Source of the DNA: Opitutaceae bacterium
Lineage (GTDB): Bacteria; Verrucomicrobiota; Verrucomicrobiia; Opitutales; Opitutaceae
Assembly (NCBI GenBank): GCA_028284235.1
Contig: JANQSC010000027.1
Span: 1-64,000, forward strand
Length of the DNA: 64,000 nt
Direction: 5' to 3'
Shown here: one piece after another, positions 48,001 through 56,889 of the stretch
Layout of the letters: each line of letters opens with the position of its first letter
Position numbering within the stretch: the first letter of the stretch is position 1
Translations under genes and position numbers: made by a program
The notes under the pieces: model-generated
The model's input: only the letters and a program-made list of their open reading frames with translations
What the model was told of the DNA's origin: nothing
The model's database searches: none

Positions 48001-48028
48001 GGATCAAGAGGAGAATAAACGCGAATAA
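42023..48028 (+). CDS. giant DUF11/SdrD-B surface protein with C-terminal outer-membrane barrel
   Basis: 2001 residues. A signal-like N terminus (1-26) is followed by a strand-rich, beta-helix-like part with Ser/Thr/Asn repeats (about 27-200) and several Ig-like segments. A DUF11-type domain lies at about 535-665 (KITKTVNRKEVSVGGIVTYTI, IVDDIPSGFKYLEGS) and an SdrD-B/Cna-B-like domain at about 679-760 (GKVFFDRDGDGYQDSGEPPV). The C-terminal 800 residues are alternating amphipathic strands with repeated tyrosines (LSLDYYYRQVGDEF, VGIGYNFAGFNDDL), ending in a barrel-closing strand, so an outer-membrane barrel is likely. The layout recalls large gammaproteobacterial surface proteins. Codon use is less GC-biased than in flanking genes. 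The next giant gene starts 4 bp after its stop. Confidence 0.75.
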   Translation: MTLYKASRISSSIGLAIIACSEMTIASFTIESGETLSLSDLETFQIEGSLTIDTGGTLNAGIGSALHVSDNWNNNGHFNPGTSSVYLADGSATTTISGDNAFYNLTIESDEPDPGNRALGSTNGKTLVFVPNATQTILNNLSIQGSADTLIELRSSNTGTQYNAFDISTANSVEVSFVDVQDAIALNGTINPTDSIDSGNNINWFAASYLKTIGMYPADNAILDSTDTPHLSLRFSSDIEAASDKFLRVFRDDGSLMQTLAVGDSSRVGIDQNVVRIELDALPADTRFFVELEEGAFLEAGGVIRSQAISGSAAWNFSAAPPNYASERSLTLDKGIVPLDETSAHFLDPNNDGNQDDSPIASLIAKIDPGQPHRGYREIAGQTALASITHTLDVRRDDGRVEAYIDTSSPADGVPDLLWDPDANTLERVNLRITHALDAENKKKDATSGVGLPLGDANAVAIASATPGLSGVSDDADHTFRVWAYSGGEFQPVTGWLSADGNDWELAPDDYILPLDIGANLAILRGSASLPLAMNAPASVKITKTVNRKEVSVGGIVTYTITAENLTRLELAAVNIVDDIPSGFKYLEGSAHLEGAPAEPEGMGTGVLTFDLGPLQAGSEHIKTLRYQLMVGAGVNFGRYTNTAVATMPDAGVGSALSAPDNAQVEVVVDALFDLSTIIGKVFFDRDGDGYQDSGEPPVPYARIVTADGRQVTTDADGRYHIAGALPGRHVLRLDERSLPAGSALTTRKALIVNVRPGLPAKANFGVLLKSDDVLDKYPLNIQTLPGEPRPRLSVSHVGPAMLNAGGKGLQYPLAFRLFSNYSSYFDRWELEILEPFSKRVIARRAGARDDFFEPALWDGEELEPLDLKPGKTLAYRLRVSDAEGRSDITREKQFQLSAFDKRQPQTPPPESHWMRQESRQDQSDKREIPIQGQAVQIYGDGFDRIRAIGDNATLLTVPVFTGPLTAADILSDGTTFAPNERPRAELILPYGQINIEALASTGYQESGAPPPLKSESNPGVYRSVADAQKPLQTSIASPAPRVVNSRVITIGPGAKSSKNDLFLVALIDGEIHHQEISGNMETATSGDRRFKDRVWKDGKVAVYLKGAIKGKYLITASYDSERGDEDLFRQLDPDDVYPIYGDGSITQDLAEEADGKLYLLLEGDNVHFKWGRYSTALTETDLARFQRNLQGGKLHYRSEEKTSYGDAATTVIGFNARARQKASRDEFQATGGSLYYLKNQDIVADSLQLQVQARDRTTGDVLSSAALTPEVDYEVDASAGRVSFWHPVKRYVDSGLLTSSDADTGNLVYIVANYSYFVIDGLDKGVSGGRVEQALTDAVRLGASYVDEDQNATRYALRGLDGSIHLGEHASINLEYAETQGRGVSNFVSTDGGLTWGIEEPINPQDEADSGSAWSIKGDASFLQDRLSLDYYYRQVGDEFSTSATDHEQGKKGAGLNLFYGLSDNTGLRYKHDSQWLINEGSQEAQLQVDGKEKHTDTLQLQYDNGPIRLTGEYRHQDIVRNSSEGRDTDGDLLAIGGTYQWSQSAEISAVQQISLKGEANNQTRVEVRKQLTEALDLGGRVATGSKGAVYEVDAGYQALETLRLNGGFVQDSDGSKLTLGSAYQPHEQRSYRASVAQIRKQDKDIRHDLLFGSSWEMDNGFTFDSDLAIGLAGDRRRIGKNARASYALDEEREVYADLSRYKQGKAQETSNGSEIEIGGDLNADWTGFLKAGRGYVHRLDGERDSRNNYALGLAYIRQDPTSGKPLLQARLLLEAVEDRGATNRDSQLAQLDVKGQLNRDWSLFSEIDWGRNRNTDTNLVDARNNRFDLGFAYRPVDNDVVNLIGKYSWVDNKAPEGQDSIAGLQADKGHVFATDILWDVNRNWQLGGTLAYRQGEEKIEFLPWARTQTSLVAPEIAYRFNADNRLSLEWRRLVQKQAKDRKDGAVVEYSRRFNDHIKVGIGYNFAGFNDDLGELDYTVKGIYIRVTGVLVDQEENKRE

Positions 48029-48032
48029 ACTC

Positions 48033-51000
48033 ATGCGCTGGACAGGATCAAACAAGGACAGTAAACGATCTGTGACGCAGGCATTCAATCAACTGGCAGC
48101 GACAAGCTCTGCTGGCAGGCGCAAGTTCGCGACGCCCCATTGCGTTATGGGCCTCGTATCAATCGTGCTACTACACGGCCTGACTCAAGCGGCCACGACT
48201 GACGCGGACCTCAGCCTGGACGACAATACTGCGCACTCGCCCCGTATCCGTTTTATAGATGCAGACGATAAAGAGTTGATACTGCAAAAGCTAGACTCAG
48301 GCGAAGCTATCCTGGTCAACAATGAAGGGAAGCTTTGCTTCAAGCCTTCCAACGATGAAGACGACTTTCTCTGCTTTGAAACGCTGGATAACCTGCCCGC
48401 GCTGTTATGGGAAGGCATAACGGCAACCAATGCCCCCGGTATCCGCGTAAATGCCGCTGGACAGCTGGAATACCGCGATGAAGATGCCGCCGCTTGGGTG
48501 CCCTTCGATAACTTCGGTTCGGGAACAAACCTGGCCGACGGCTCGGTGGCCGAAGACAAACTCGTCCCCGTTTTGATATTCGACGATGGCGATTTACTGG
48601 ACCTTTCCGGGATCAACGCCAGTAGCGCCAGCGAGGGCCTAATTCTTCCCCAGAATACCGACACCTCGACGGCAACAGCCGAGGGGCAGATAAGTTGGGA
48701 CACCGATAACGACACCTTGCTTATAGGAACAGGCAGCGCCCAGATTATACTTGGCAGCAAAGACGGGGGTGTTACCCAAGTGGGCGATGCCGCCGGGCCG
48801 ACCGCCTTCACCGGCGCCAACGACGGTAACGCGCTCACCTTCGAAGGCGGGGCCACAGACGATGCCAATGACCTCACGTTGGTCGCTGCAGATGCCGCCT
48901 CCCCCGTGACCATCACGATACCCGCCACCACCGGCACCCTCGCGCTCGCCAGCGAGCTACCCGCGAGCGCCACCGACTCCACCCCAGGCCTGGTGGAACT
49001 CGCCGACACCGCCGAAGCAGCCGCCGGTGCCGTGACCGATCGCGCGGTCACCCCCGCCGGCGTCGCCGCCTACGTCGACGCCCAGAGTTTCAGCGCCGGC
49101 GACATCAGCGCAGTCGGCGACGTCGTCAGCGGCGAGGCCTTCACTGCCACCGACGGCAACGATGGCACCACGCTGTATTTTGAAGGGACCACCGCTGATG
49201 CTAACGAGGTCGCTGTAACCACCGCCGATCCGACGGCCGATGTCACAGTCACCCTGCCGGCGGCCGACACCACCTTGGTCGGCACCAATACCACCGACAC
49301 CCTTACCAACAAGACCCTGGCCAGCCCGGTGCTCGACACCTCCGTCTCCGGCACCGCCGTCCTGGACGAAGACGACCTGGCCTCGGACAGCGACACCCAG
49401 CTAGCGACGCAACAGTCCATTAAAGCTTATGTCGACAGTAGCGTCAGCGGCCTGGGCAGCGGCGATCTCACCGAGGTCGGCGACGCCACCGGCCCGACCG
49501 CCTTCACCGGCGCGGGCGACGGCAGCCAGCTCGTCTTCGAAGGCGCCACAAATGATGCCAATGACTTAACACTGACGGCGGCAGATCCAACCAGCGCCGT
49601 GACCGTCACCATTCCGGCGGCCACAGGCACACTGGCCCTGACCAGCGAGCTGCCCAGCGCGGCCACCACCACCGGCGCGGGCCTCGTCGAACTGGCCGAC
49701 AGCACCGAAGCTGCGGCCGGCAGCAATGATACCTTGGCCGCGACCCCGGCCGGGGTGAAGGCGTATGTGGATGCGCAAGGCTTTGGCACCGGCAGCGGCG
49801 ATGTCACCGACGTAGGCGACGCGGCCGGACCCACCGCCTTCACCGGCGACAACGACGGAAACAGCCTCACCTTTGAAGGCGCCACTGACGATGCCAATGA
49901 CTTAACACTGACAGCCGCCGACGCAGCCACCGACGTGACCGTCACCATCCCTGCAACCGACGGCACCCTTGCACTCACCAGCGACTTGCCCGGCGCCGCC
50001 TCGCACACGGTGGCGGGAACCGTGGAGCTGGCAACCGATGCGGAAACTGCTGCGGGGAGCGACGACGCTCGCGCGGTCACCCCGGCAAGTCTCGCGTCCC
50101 AAAACTACATTACCGCTGCAAGCACCGACACCCTGACCAACAAGGCCCTCGCCGACAGCAGCACCGTGCTGCAGGACGACGCCGACACCACCAAGCGAGC
50201 GACATTCCAGGTCTCCGGCGTGGCCACCGGCGCCACGCGCATGCTCGCCGTCCCCGACAAGGACGGCACCCTTGCGCTCACGAGCGACCTGCCGGGTACG
50301 GCCACCGCCGGCGGCGCGGGCCTCGTCGAACTGGCCGACAACGCCGAAGCGGCCGCCGGCAGCAATAACACCTTGGCCGTGACCCCCGCCGGCGTGAGAG
50401 CCTACGTCGATGCGCAAGGCTTTGGCACTGGCAGCGGCGATGTCACCGAAGTCGGCGACGCCGACGGCCCCACCGCCTTCACCGGCGACAACGACGGCAA
50501 CCAGCTCGTCTTCGAAGGAGTCACCGACGATGACAACGAAGTCACCCTGACCGTCGCCGACCCGGGCAGCGACGTCACCGTCACCATTCCGGCAACCACC
50601 GACACCCTGGTCGGCCGAGCCACAGTCGACACCCTTACCAACAAGACCCTAACCAGCCCGGCGCTGAACAGCAGTGTGTCCGGCACAGCGGTCCTGGACG
50701 AGGACAGCATGGCCTCGGACAGCGACACCCGGCTCGCCACCCAGCAGTCGATCAAGGCCTATGTCGACAACAGCGTCAGCGGCCTGGGCAGCGGCGATCT
50801 CACCGAAGTCGGCGACGCCGACGGCCCCACCGCCTTCACCGGCGACAACGACGGAAACCAGCTCGTCTTCGAAGGCGACACTGACGATGGCAATGACGTG
50901 ACTCTGGTGGCGGCCGACGGGTCGGCCGATGTCACCGTCACCATCCCGGCAGCTGACGGCACCCTGGCTCTGACCAGCGAGCTACCCACCAGCGCCTCTA

Positions 51001-54000
51001 GCGACGCCGAAGGCCTGGTAGAACTGGCCACCGCCACCGAAGCGAGCAGCGGCACCGACACCAGCCGCGCGGTCACCCCCGCCGGCGTGAAGGCGTACGT
51101 CGACGCCCAGGGCTTCGGTAGCGGCGACGGCGATGTCACCGCCGTCGGCGACGTCGCCACCGGCGCCGCCTTTACCGCCACCGACAGCACAATCGACAGT
51201 GACGGCACCACCTTGCATTTCGAAGGTGATACCAACGATGCCTTCGAGGTGGCGCTGACCTCGGAGAACCCGACGGCCGATGTCACCGTCACCCTGCCGG
51301 CGGCCACCGACACCTTGGTCGGTCGGGATACCACCGACACCTTAACCAACAAGGCCCTCACAGACAGCAGCACTGTGTTGCAGGACGAAACCGACGCCAC
51401 CAAGCAAGCGACCTTCGAAGTGGCCGGCGTGGCCGCCGGCGCCACCCGAACACTCGCCGTCCCCGACAAGGACGGTACCCTGGCGCTCACCAGTGACTTG
51501 CCCGGCGCGGCGTCCGAGGCGAGCGCGGGCGTCGTGCAACTGGCCACGACCGGCGAAGCGACCAGCGGCACCGCTAGTGACCGCGCGGTCACCCCCGCCG
51601 GTGTCGCCGCCTACGTTGAGGACCAGGGTTTTGGCACCGGCGACGGCGACGTCACCGACGTCGGCAACGCCGACGGACCGACAGCCTTCACCGGAGACAA
51701 CGACGGCAACCGCCTCACCTTTGAAGGCGACACCGACGATGACAATGACGTGACGCTCGTAGCGGCCGATGGCTCGGCCGCAGTGACCGTCACCATTCCG
51801 GCGACTGACGGCACCCTGGCACTAACCAGCGAGCTACCCACCAGCGCCTCTAGCGACACCGAAGGCCTGGTTGAATTCGCCGACACCACCGAAGCCCAAA
51901 CCGGCACCGCCACCGACCGCGCGGTCACCCCCGCCGGCGTGAAGGCGTACGTGGATGCGCAAGGGTTTGGCACTGGCAGCGGCGATGTCACCGCCGTCGG
52001 CGACGCCACCGGCCCGACAGCCTTCACCGGGGACAACGACGGCAATCAGCTCACCTTTGAAGGCACCGTCAATGACCTCAATGACGTAACCCTCGTCGCA
52101 GCCGACGGCGCGGCCGCGGCGACCGTCACCATTCCGGCCACCACCGGCACCCTGGCACTGACCAGCGAGCTACCCGAGAGCGCCACCGACACCGCTGAAG
52201 GTCTGGTGGAACTGGCCACCGATACGGAAACAGCTGATGGGAGCGACGCCACTCGAGCGGTTACCCCGGCAAGCCTCGCCGCCCAAAACTACCTGACCGC
52301 GACGAACACCGTGTTGCAGGACGACAACGACACCACCAAGCAAGTGGCCTTCGAGATGGCCGGCGTGGCCACGGAGACCACCCGAACACTCTCCGTCCCC
52401 GACAAGGACGGCACCATTGCGCTCACCAGCGATCTGAGCGGCCTGGGCAGCGGCGATGTCACCGACGTCGGCGACGCCACAGGACCCACCGCCTTCACCG
52501 GCGACAACGACGGCAACCGCCTCACCTTCGAAGGAGCCACCAACGACGCCAATGACCTCACGCTCCAAGCCGCGGATCCCGCCGCACCGATCACCGTGAC
52601 GATCCCCGCAGCCAGCGGCACCATTGCACTCACCAGCGACTTGCCCGGCGCGGCCTCGGATACGCTGGCGGGAACCGTGGAGCTGGCAACCGATGCGGAA
52701 ACTGCTGCTGGGAGCGACGCCACTCGCGCGGTCACCCCGGCAAGTCTCGCGTCCCAAAACTACATTACCGCCACGAGCGCCGACACCCTGGCCAACAAGG
52801 CCCTCGCCGACAGCAGCACCGTGCTGCAGGACGACGCCGACACCACCAAAGAAGTGGCCTTCGAGGTCTCCGGCGTGGCCACCGGCACAACCCGCACGCT
52901 CGCCGTCCCGGACAAGGACGGCACCCTCGCGCTCACCAGCGAGCTGCCCGTCACGGCCACCACCACCGGCGCGGGCCTCGTCGAACTGGCCGACAGCGCC
53001 GAAGCTGCCGCCGGCAGCAATGACGCCTTGGCCGTGACCCCCGCCGGCGTTAAGGCGTATGTGGATGGGCAAGGCTTTGGCACCGGCAGCGGCGATCTCA
53101 CCGCCGTCGGTGACGCCACAGGACCCACTGCCTTTACCGAAACCAGCGGTAATGACGGCACCATCCTGTATTTCGAGGGTGCGACTGCAGACGCCAACGA
53201 GGTGGCTCTGACCTCGGCCGATCCCGTCGCCGACGTCACCGTCACGATTCCAGCCACAAACGGCACTCTGGCACTGACCAGCGAGCTACCCGACAGCGCC
53301 TCTGTCGACACCGAAGGCCTGGTGGAGCTGGCCACCACCACCGAAGCGACCAACGGTACCGACACTAGCCGCGCAGTCACACCCGCCGGCGTGAAGGCGT
53401 ACGTCGACGTCCAGGGTTTTGGCAGTGGCGACGGCGATGTCACCGCCGTCGGCGACGCCACAGGACCGACGGCCTTTACCGGCGACGATGACGGCAACCA
53501 GCTGGTGTTCGAAGGAGCCACCAATGACGCCAATGACTTGACGCTGACAGCCGCCGACGCAGCCAGCGCCGTGACCGTCACCATCCCGGCAACCACCGGC
53601 ACCCTGGCACTGACCAGCGACCTGCCCGGCACGGCCTCCGAGTCGATTCCAGGCGTGGTGCAATTGGCCACCGCCGCCGAAGCGACCACAGGCTCCGCAA
53701 CCGACCGCGCGGTCACACCCGCCGGCGTGAAGGCCTACGTCGAGGACCAAGGCTTTGGCACCGGTGATGGCGATGTCACCGCCGTCGGCGACATCACCAA
53801 CGGCAACGCCTTTACCGAAACCAGCGGCAATGACGGCACCACGCTGTATTTCGAGGGCGCGACACCGGACGACAAGGAAGTGGCCCTGACCTCGGCAGAT
53901 CCGACCACTGATGTCACCGTCACCCTACCGGCGGCCAACACCACCTTGGTCGGCCGGGATACCACCGACACCTTAACGAATAAAACGTTAACCTCTCCAA

Positions 54001-56663
54001 CCATCAACGGCACGGACATAACATTGGACGATGGCGATCTGGTAGATATGTCCAGCGTCGGTGCCAGCTCCACCACCGAAGGGCTGATCCTGCCGCAAGC
54101 CGCCGATGTCTCCGAAGCCACAGCCGAAGGCCAAATCAGTTGGGACACCGATGACAATACCTTGTACGTCGGCGACGACACCGACGTCGTGGCGGTCAGC
54201 AATCCCTTCGGCGACGCTATTGACAGCAGCGACATTACCGATGGCACCGTGACGTCAACAGATATTGCGGATGGCGGTATCGCCACGGCGGACATCGACG
54301 ACGACGCTATCACCGAAGACAAACTAGCCAGCAACCTAGCCTTTGACGATGGAGACGTACTGAATCTGTCGGCCATCGCGCCCTCCGCGGCCACCACGGA
54401 GGGCTTGATCCTGCCGCAAAGCGCCGATGTCTCCGAAGCGCGGACCGAGGGCCAGATCGCCTGGGATACCGACGGCGACACGCTGTACGTAGGGGACGGC
54501 ACCACGGCGATTGCGATCAGCAATCCGTTTGGTACGGCCATCGATAGCGGCGAAATCACCGACGGGACCATCGCGGCGGAGGATCTGTCGTCGATGTCGG
54601 CGACAGACGGCCAGGTGCTGAAGTGGAACAGCGCCAGCGACGCCTGGCAGGCCTCGGACGACAGCAACAGCCAGGTGACCGTAATCAACGACCTGACCAC
54701 CGGCGGCACCGCCGACGCCTTGAGCGCCGAGCAGGGCAAGACGCTCGACGCCAACAAGCTGGAGACCACGGCGAGCTTCGGCGGTGATGTGTCCGGCAGC
54801 TACGACGACCTGCAGCTTGCCGCCGGTGCCGTGACCACGACGGAGATTGCCGACGCCACGATCGCCACGGCCGATATCGCAGAGGCAGCCGTCACCGAAG
54901 ACAAGCTGGCCGCCTCCCTGGCTTTCGGGGATTCGGATCTCATCAACCTGTCGGCCATCAATGCCAGCTCAACCACCGAAGGCCTGATCCTACCGCAGGC
55001 CAACGACGTCTCCGAAGCCAAAGCCGAAGGCCAAATCGCCTGGGACGACGACGACGACACCTTGTACGTGGGCGACGGCGCCAGCGCGGTGGCGGTCAGC
55101 AACCCCTTCGGCGACGCCATCGATTCTTCCGAAATCGCAAATGGAACCATCTCTTCGTCCGATATCGCCGCCAATGCCGTGACCACGACGGAGATTGCGG
55201 ACGCCACCATCGCGGCGGCGGATCTGTCGTCAATGTCGGCGACAGACGGCCAGGTGCTGAAGTGGAACAACGCCAGCGGCGCCTGGCAGGCCTCGGACGA
55301 CAGCAATAGCCAGGTGACCGTAGTCAACGACCTGACCACCGGCGGCACCACCGACGCCTTGAGCGCCGAACAGGGCAAGACGCTCGACGCCAACAAGCTG
55401 GAGATCACTGCGAGTTTTGGCGGTGATGTGTCTGGCAGCTACGACGACCTACAGCTTGCCGCCGGTGCCGTGACCACGACGGAGATTGCCGACACCACGA
55501 TCGCCACGGCCGATATCGCAGAGGCCGCCGTCACCGAAGACAAGCTGGCCGCCTCCCTGGCCTTCGACGATGGCGACGTGCTGGACCTGTCGGCCATCGT
55601 GCCCTCTACGAACACCACCGAAGGGCTGATCCTGCCGCAAGCCGCCGATGTCTCCGCCGCCAAATTCGAAGGCCAAATCAGTTGGGACACCGATGACAAT
55701 ACCTTGTACGTCGGCAACGGCGCCTCACCAACGGCTATTTCCAGCCAGACCTATGTGGACAACGCGATAAGCAACGTCACGTTAGACTCGGCTTATGACG
55801 GAGGGCGCACGTTAGCTGTCGATGCCGGCGCAGTGCAACTTACCGGCTCCAATGCTTCTGATGAGACATTGGAAATCAGTAATTCCGGCAACGGCGGCGC
55901 CCTACTGGTGGAAAATACCGGCACCGGTCATTCGTTCGAGGTGAATGATGAGGCTTCAGATACGACCCCTTTTGTTATTGATGATTCCGGCAACGTCGGT
56001 ATCGGGACCTCAAGTCCTGCTAACCACCTTGAAGTAGCAGGGCAGAGCCCCAGCCTGAAGTTAGGGACAACTGGTGATTGGCAAGCGGCAATAATTAATC
56101 TATCCGGAAACAGGAGTAGTGGCAGCGCAGGCGCGTTAGGCAGAATAGAATCCTATAACAACAGGTCGATTGATTATGTGCCGGTGGCGGGTATTAATTT
56201 CTATACTGGTGGTAGCGGGATGGAAAGCGGTGAGATCGCGTTCTTTACAAAGGAGCATACCGACGACGAACTAACGGAAGCGATGCGAATTGATGAGAGC
56301 GGCGACATCAGTGTGCCGCATTGGAACGTCACACAGATCTTCAATAATCAAACCGGTGGACTGCCACTCACCAGCGGATCATTTTCCACTAACGGAGGCA
56401 CCTTAATCGTGTTTGCCGCCGGTTCGGGATCCCGAAGTGGTTCGGGAATCATTGGGATGAGCGTAGAGATTAACAATACAGAGGTGGGGCAAGTAAAAAC
56501 GTATACCAGTGATACGTCTTCCAGTAAGCCGTTTGTTGCCAATGCCATCGTTGTGCCTGACATTGGCGAGGGCAGTTACACCGTTACGCTGACGGCGCTT
56601 AATGACACTACAACGAATGGCAATGACTTCTTTAATGTCACGGTTTATGAGCTGCCTTATTAA
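48033..56663 (+). CDS. giant exported protein of phage-tail-fibre-like repeats
   Basis: 2876 residues. An extended signal peptide ends near residue 53 (GLVSIVLLHGLTQA). Residues about 250-1985 are a tandem array of roughly 105-residue units with recurring elements GPTAFTGDNDGNQLTFEGAT, TVTIPATTGTLALTSEL, and TPAGVKAYVDAQGFG; I count 12 of the TPAG/TPAS elements. Interspersed are DTLTNKTLTSP and AVPDKDGTLALTSDLP modules. Residues about 1990-2570 hold further repeats (five EGLILPQ...GQISWDTD...TLYVG units, two LSAEQGKTLDANKLE units). The C terminus (about 2590-2876) has NVGIGTSSPANHLEV and a terminal beta domain. These are building blocks of phage and prophage tail fibres, but here the gene has a signal peptide and an outer-membrane partner. 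No S74 self-cleaving chaperone domain is seen. Probable role: long surface fibre or adhesin. Confidence 0.75.
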   Translation: MRWTGSNKDSKRSVTQAFNQLAATSSAGRRKFATPHCVMGLVSIVLLHGLTQAATTDADLSLDDNTAHSPRIRFIDADDKELILQKLDSGEAILVNNEGKLCFKPSNDEDDFLCFETLDNLPALLWEGITATNAPGIRVNAAGQLEYRDEDAAAWVPFDNFGSGTNLADGSVAEDKLVPVLIFDDGDLLDLSGINASSASEGLILPQNTDTSTATAEGQISWDTDNDTLLIGTGSAQIILGSKDGGVTQVGDAAGPTAFTGANDGNALTFEGGATDDANDLTLVAADAASPVTITIPATTGTLALASELPASATDSTPGLVELADTAEAAAGAVTDRAVTPAGVAAYVDAQSFSAGDISAVGDVVSGEAFTATDGNDGTTLYFEGTTADANEVAVTTADPTADVTVTLPAADTTLVGTNTTDTLTNKTLASPVLDTSVSGTAVLDEDDLASDSDTQLATQQSIKAYVDSSVSGLGSGDLTEVGDATGPTAFTGAGDGSQLVFEGATNDANDLTLTAADPTSAVTVTIPAATGTLALTSELPSAATTTGAGLVELADSTEAAAGSNDTLAATPAGVKAYVDAQGFGTGSGDVTDVGDAAGPTAFTGDNDGNSLTFEGATDDANDLTLTAADAATDVTVTIPATDGTLALTSDLPGAASHTVAGTVELATDAETAAGSDDARAVTPASLASQNYITAASTDTLTNKALADSSTVLQDDADTTKRATFQVSGVATGATRMLAVPDKDGTLALTSDLPGTATAGGAGLVELADNAEAAAGSNNTLAVTPAGVRAYVDAQGFGTGSGDVTEVGDADGPTAFTGDNDGNQLVFEGVTDDDNEVTLTVADPGSDVTVTIPATTDTLVGRATVDTLTNKTLTSPALNSSVSGTAVLDEDSMASDSDTRLATQQSIKAYVDNSVSGLGSGDLTEVGDADGPTAFTGDNDGNQLVFEGDTDDGNDVTLVAADGSADVTVTIPAADGTLALTSELPTSASSDAEGLVELATATEASSGTDTSRAVTPAGVKAYVDAQGFGSGDGDVTAVGDVATGAAFTATDSTIDSDGTTLHFEGDTNDAFEVALTSENPTADVTVTLPAATDTLVGRDTTDTLTNKALTDSSTVLQDETDATKQATFEVAGVAAGATRTLAVPDKDGTLALTSDLPGAASEASAGVVQLATTGEATSGTASDRAVTPAGVAAYVEDQGFGTGDGDVTDVGNADGPTAFTGDNDGNRLTFEGDTDDDNDVTLVAADGSAAVTVTIPATDGTLALTSELPTSASSDTEGLVEFADTTEAQTGTATDRAVTPAGVKAYVDAQGFGTGSGDVTAVGDATGPTAFTGDNDGNQLTFEGTVNDLNDVTLVAADGAAAATVTIPATTGTLALTSELPESATDTAEGLVELATDTETADGSDATRAVTPASLAAQNYLTATNTVLQDDNDTTKQVAFEMAGVATETTRTLSVPDKDGTIALTSDLSGLGSGDVTDVGDATGPTAFTGDNDGNRLTFEGATNDANDLTLQAADPAAPITVTIPAASGTIALTSDLPGAASDTLAGTVELATDAETAAGSDATRAVTPASLASQNYITATSADTLANKALADSSTVLQDDADTTKEVAFEVSGVATGTTRTLAVPDKDGTLALTSELPVTATTTGAGLVELADSAEAAAGSNDALAVTPAGVKAYVDGQGFGTGSGDLTAVGDATGPTAFTETSGNDGTILYFEGATADANEVALTSADPVADVTVTIPATNGTLALTSELPDSASVDTEGLVELATTTEATNGTDTSRAVTPAGVKAYVDVQGFGSGDGDVTAVGDATGPTAFTGDDDGNQLVFEGATNDANDLTLTAADAASAVTVTIPATTGTLALTSDLPGTASESIPGVVQLATAAEATTGSATDRAVTPAGVKAYVEDQGFGTGDGDVTAVGDITNGNAFTETSGNDGTTLYFEGATPDDKEVALTSADPTTDVTVTLPAANTTLVGRDTTDTLTNKTLTSPTINGTDITLDDGDLVDMSSVGASSTTEGLILPQAADVSEATAEGQISWDTDDNTLYVGDDTDVVAVSNPFGDAIDSSDITDGTVTSTDIADGGIATADIDDDAITEDKLASNLAFDDGDVLNLSAIAPSAATTEGLILPQSADVSEARTEGQIAWDTDGDTLYVGDGTTAIAISNPFGTAIDSGEITDGTIAAEDLSSMSATDGQVLKWNSASDAWQASDDSNSQVTVINDLTTGGTADALSAEQGKTLDANKLETTASFGGDVSGSYDDLQLAAGAVTTTEIADATIATADIAEAAVTEDKLAASLAFGDSDLINLSAINASSTTEGLILPQANDVSEAKAEGQIAWDDDDDTLYVGDGASAVAVSNPFGDAIDSSEIANGTISSSDIAANAVTTTEIADATIAAADLSSMSATDGQVLKWNNASGAWQASDDSNSQVTVVNDLTTGGTTDALSAEQGKTLDANKLEITASFGGDVSGSYDDLQLAAGAVTTTEIADTTIATADIAEAAVTEDKLAASLAFDDGDVLDLSAIVPSTNTTEGLILPQAADVSAAKFEGQISWDTDDNTLYVGNGASPTAISSQTYVDNAISNVTLDSAYDGGRTLAVDAGAVQLTGSNASDETLEISNSGNGGALLVENTGTGHSFEVNDEASDTTPFVIDDSGNVGIGTSSPANHLEVAGQSPSLKLGTTGDWQAAIINLSGNRSSGSAGALGRIESYNNRSIDYVPVAGINFYTGGSGMESGEIAFFTKEHTDDELTEAMRIDESGDISVPHWNVTQIFNNQTGGLPLTSGSFSTNGGTLIVFAAGSGSRSGSGIIGMSVEINNTEVGQVKTYTSDTSSSKPFVANAIVVPDIGEGSYTVTLTALNDTTTNGNDFFNVTVYELPY
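48780..53990 (+). repeat. tandem coding repeats (about 315 bp units) in the giant gene
   Basis: The DNA itself is repetitive: blocks such as GCGTATGTGGATGCGCAAGG and CTGGCACTGACCAGCGAGCT recur many times with only scattered differences. Units alternate between three module types. Homologous recombination between units could change the length of the protein in frame. Confidence 0.8.
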
Positions 56664-56889
56664 CAAATTGGTAAAGGACAACGCAAATGAGCGGGTAAAA
56701 AGTCTCGGGGAGGTTCGTCTAACGACCCCTGAAGGCGGGGTACAGGCAAAATTATCCCGAAAGGCACACTTAACTATTGGGAATCTTGTTGATACTGATA
56801 TAAAGTAGCCAGAAAACGAAAGTAGGGTCTCAGCCGGGTTCGAGGCGGATGATACCAGAACGCGCATTCGCTCAGGGCAAGAAAAGCCG

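Noticed and set aside
48185-55717. Many Ser/Val/Ala-rich minus-strand frames opposite the giant repeat gene
   Set aside because: They repeat with the same period as the coding repeats and are a by-product of them.
48033-56663. Prophage carrying a tail-fibre gene
   Set aside because: No capsid, terminase, portal, integrase or lysis gene is nearby, and the protein begins with a signal peptide.
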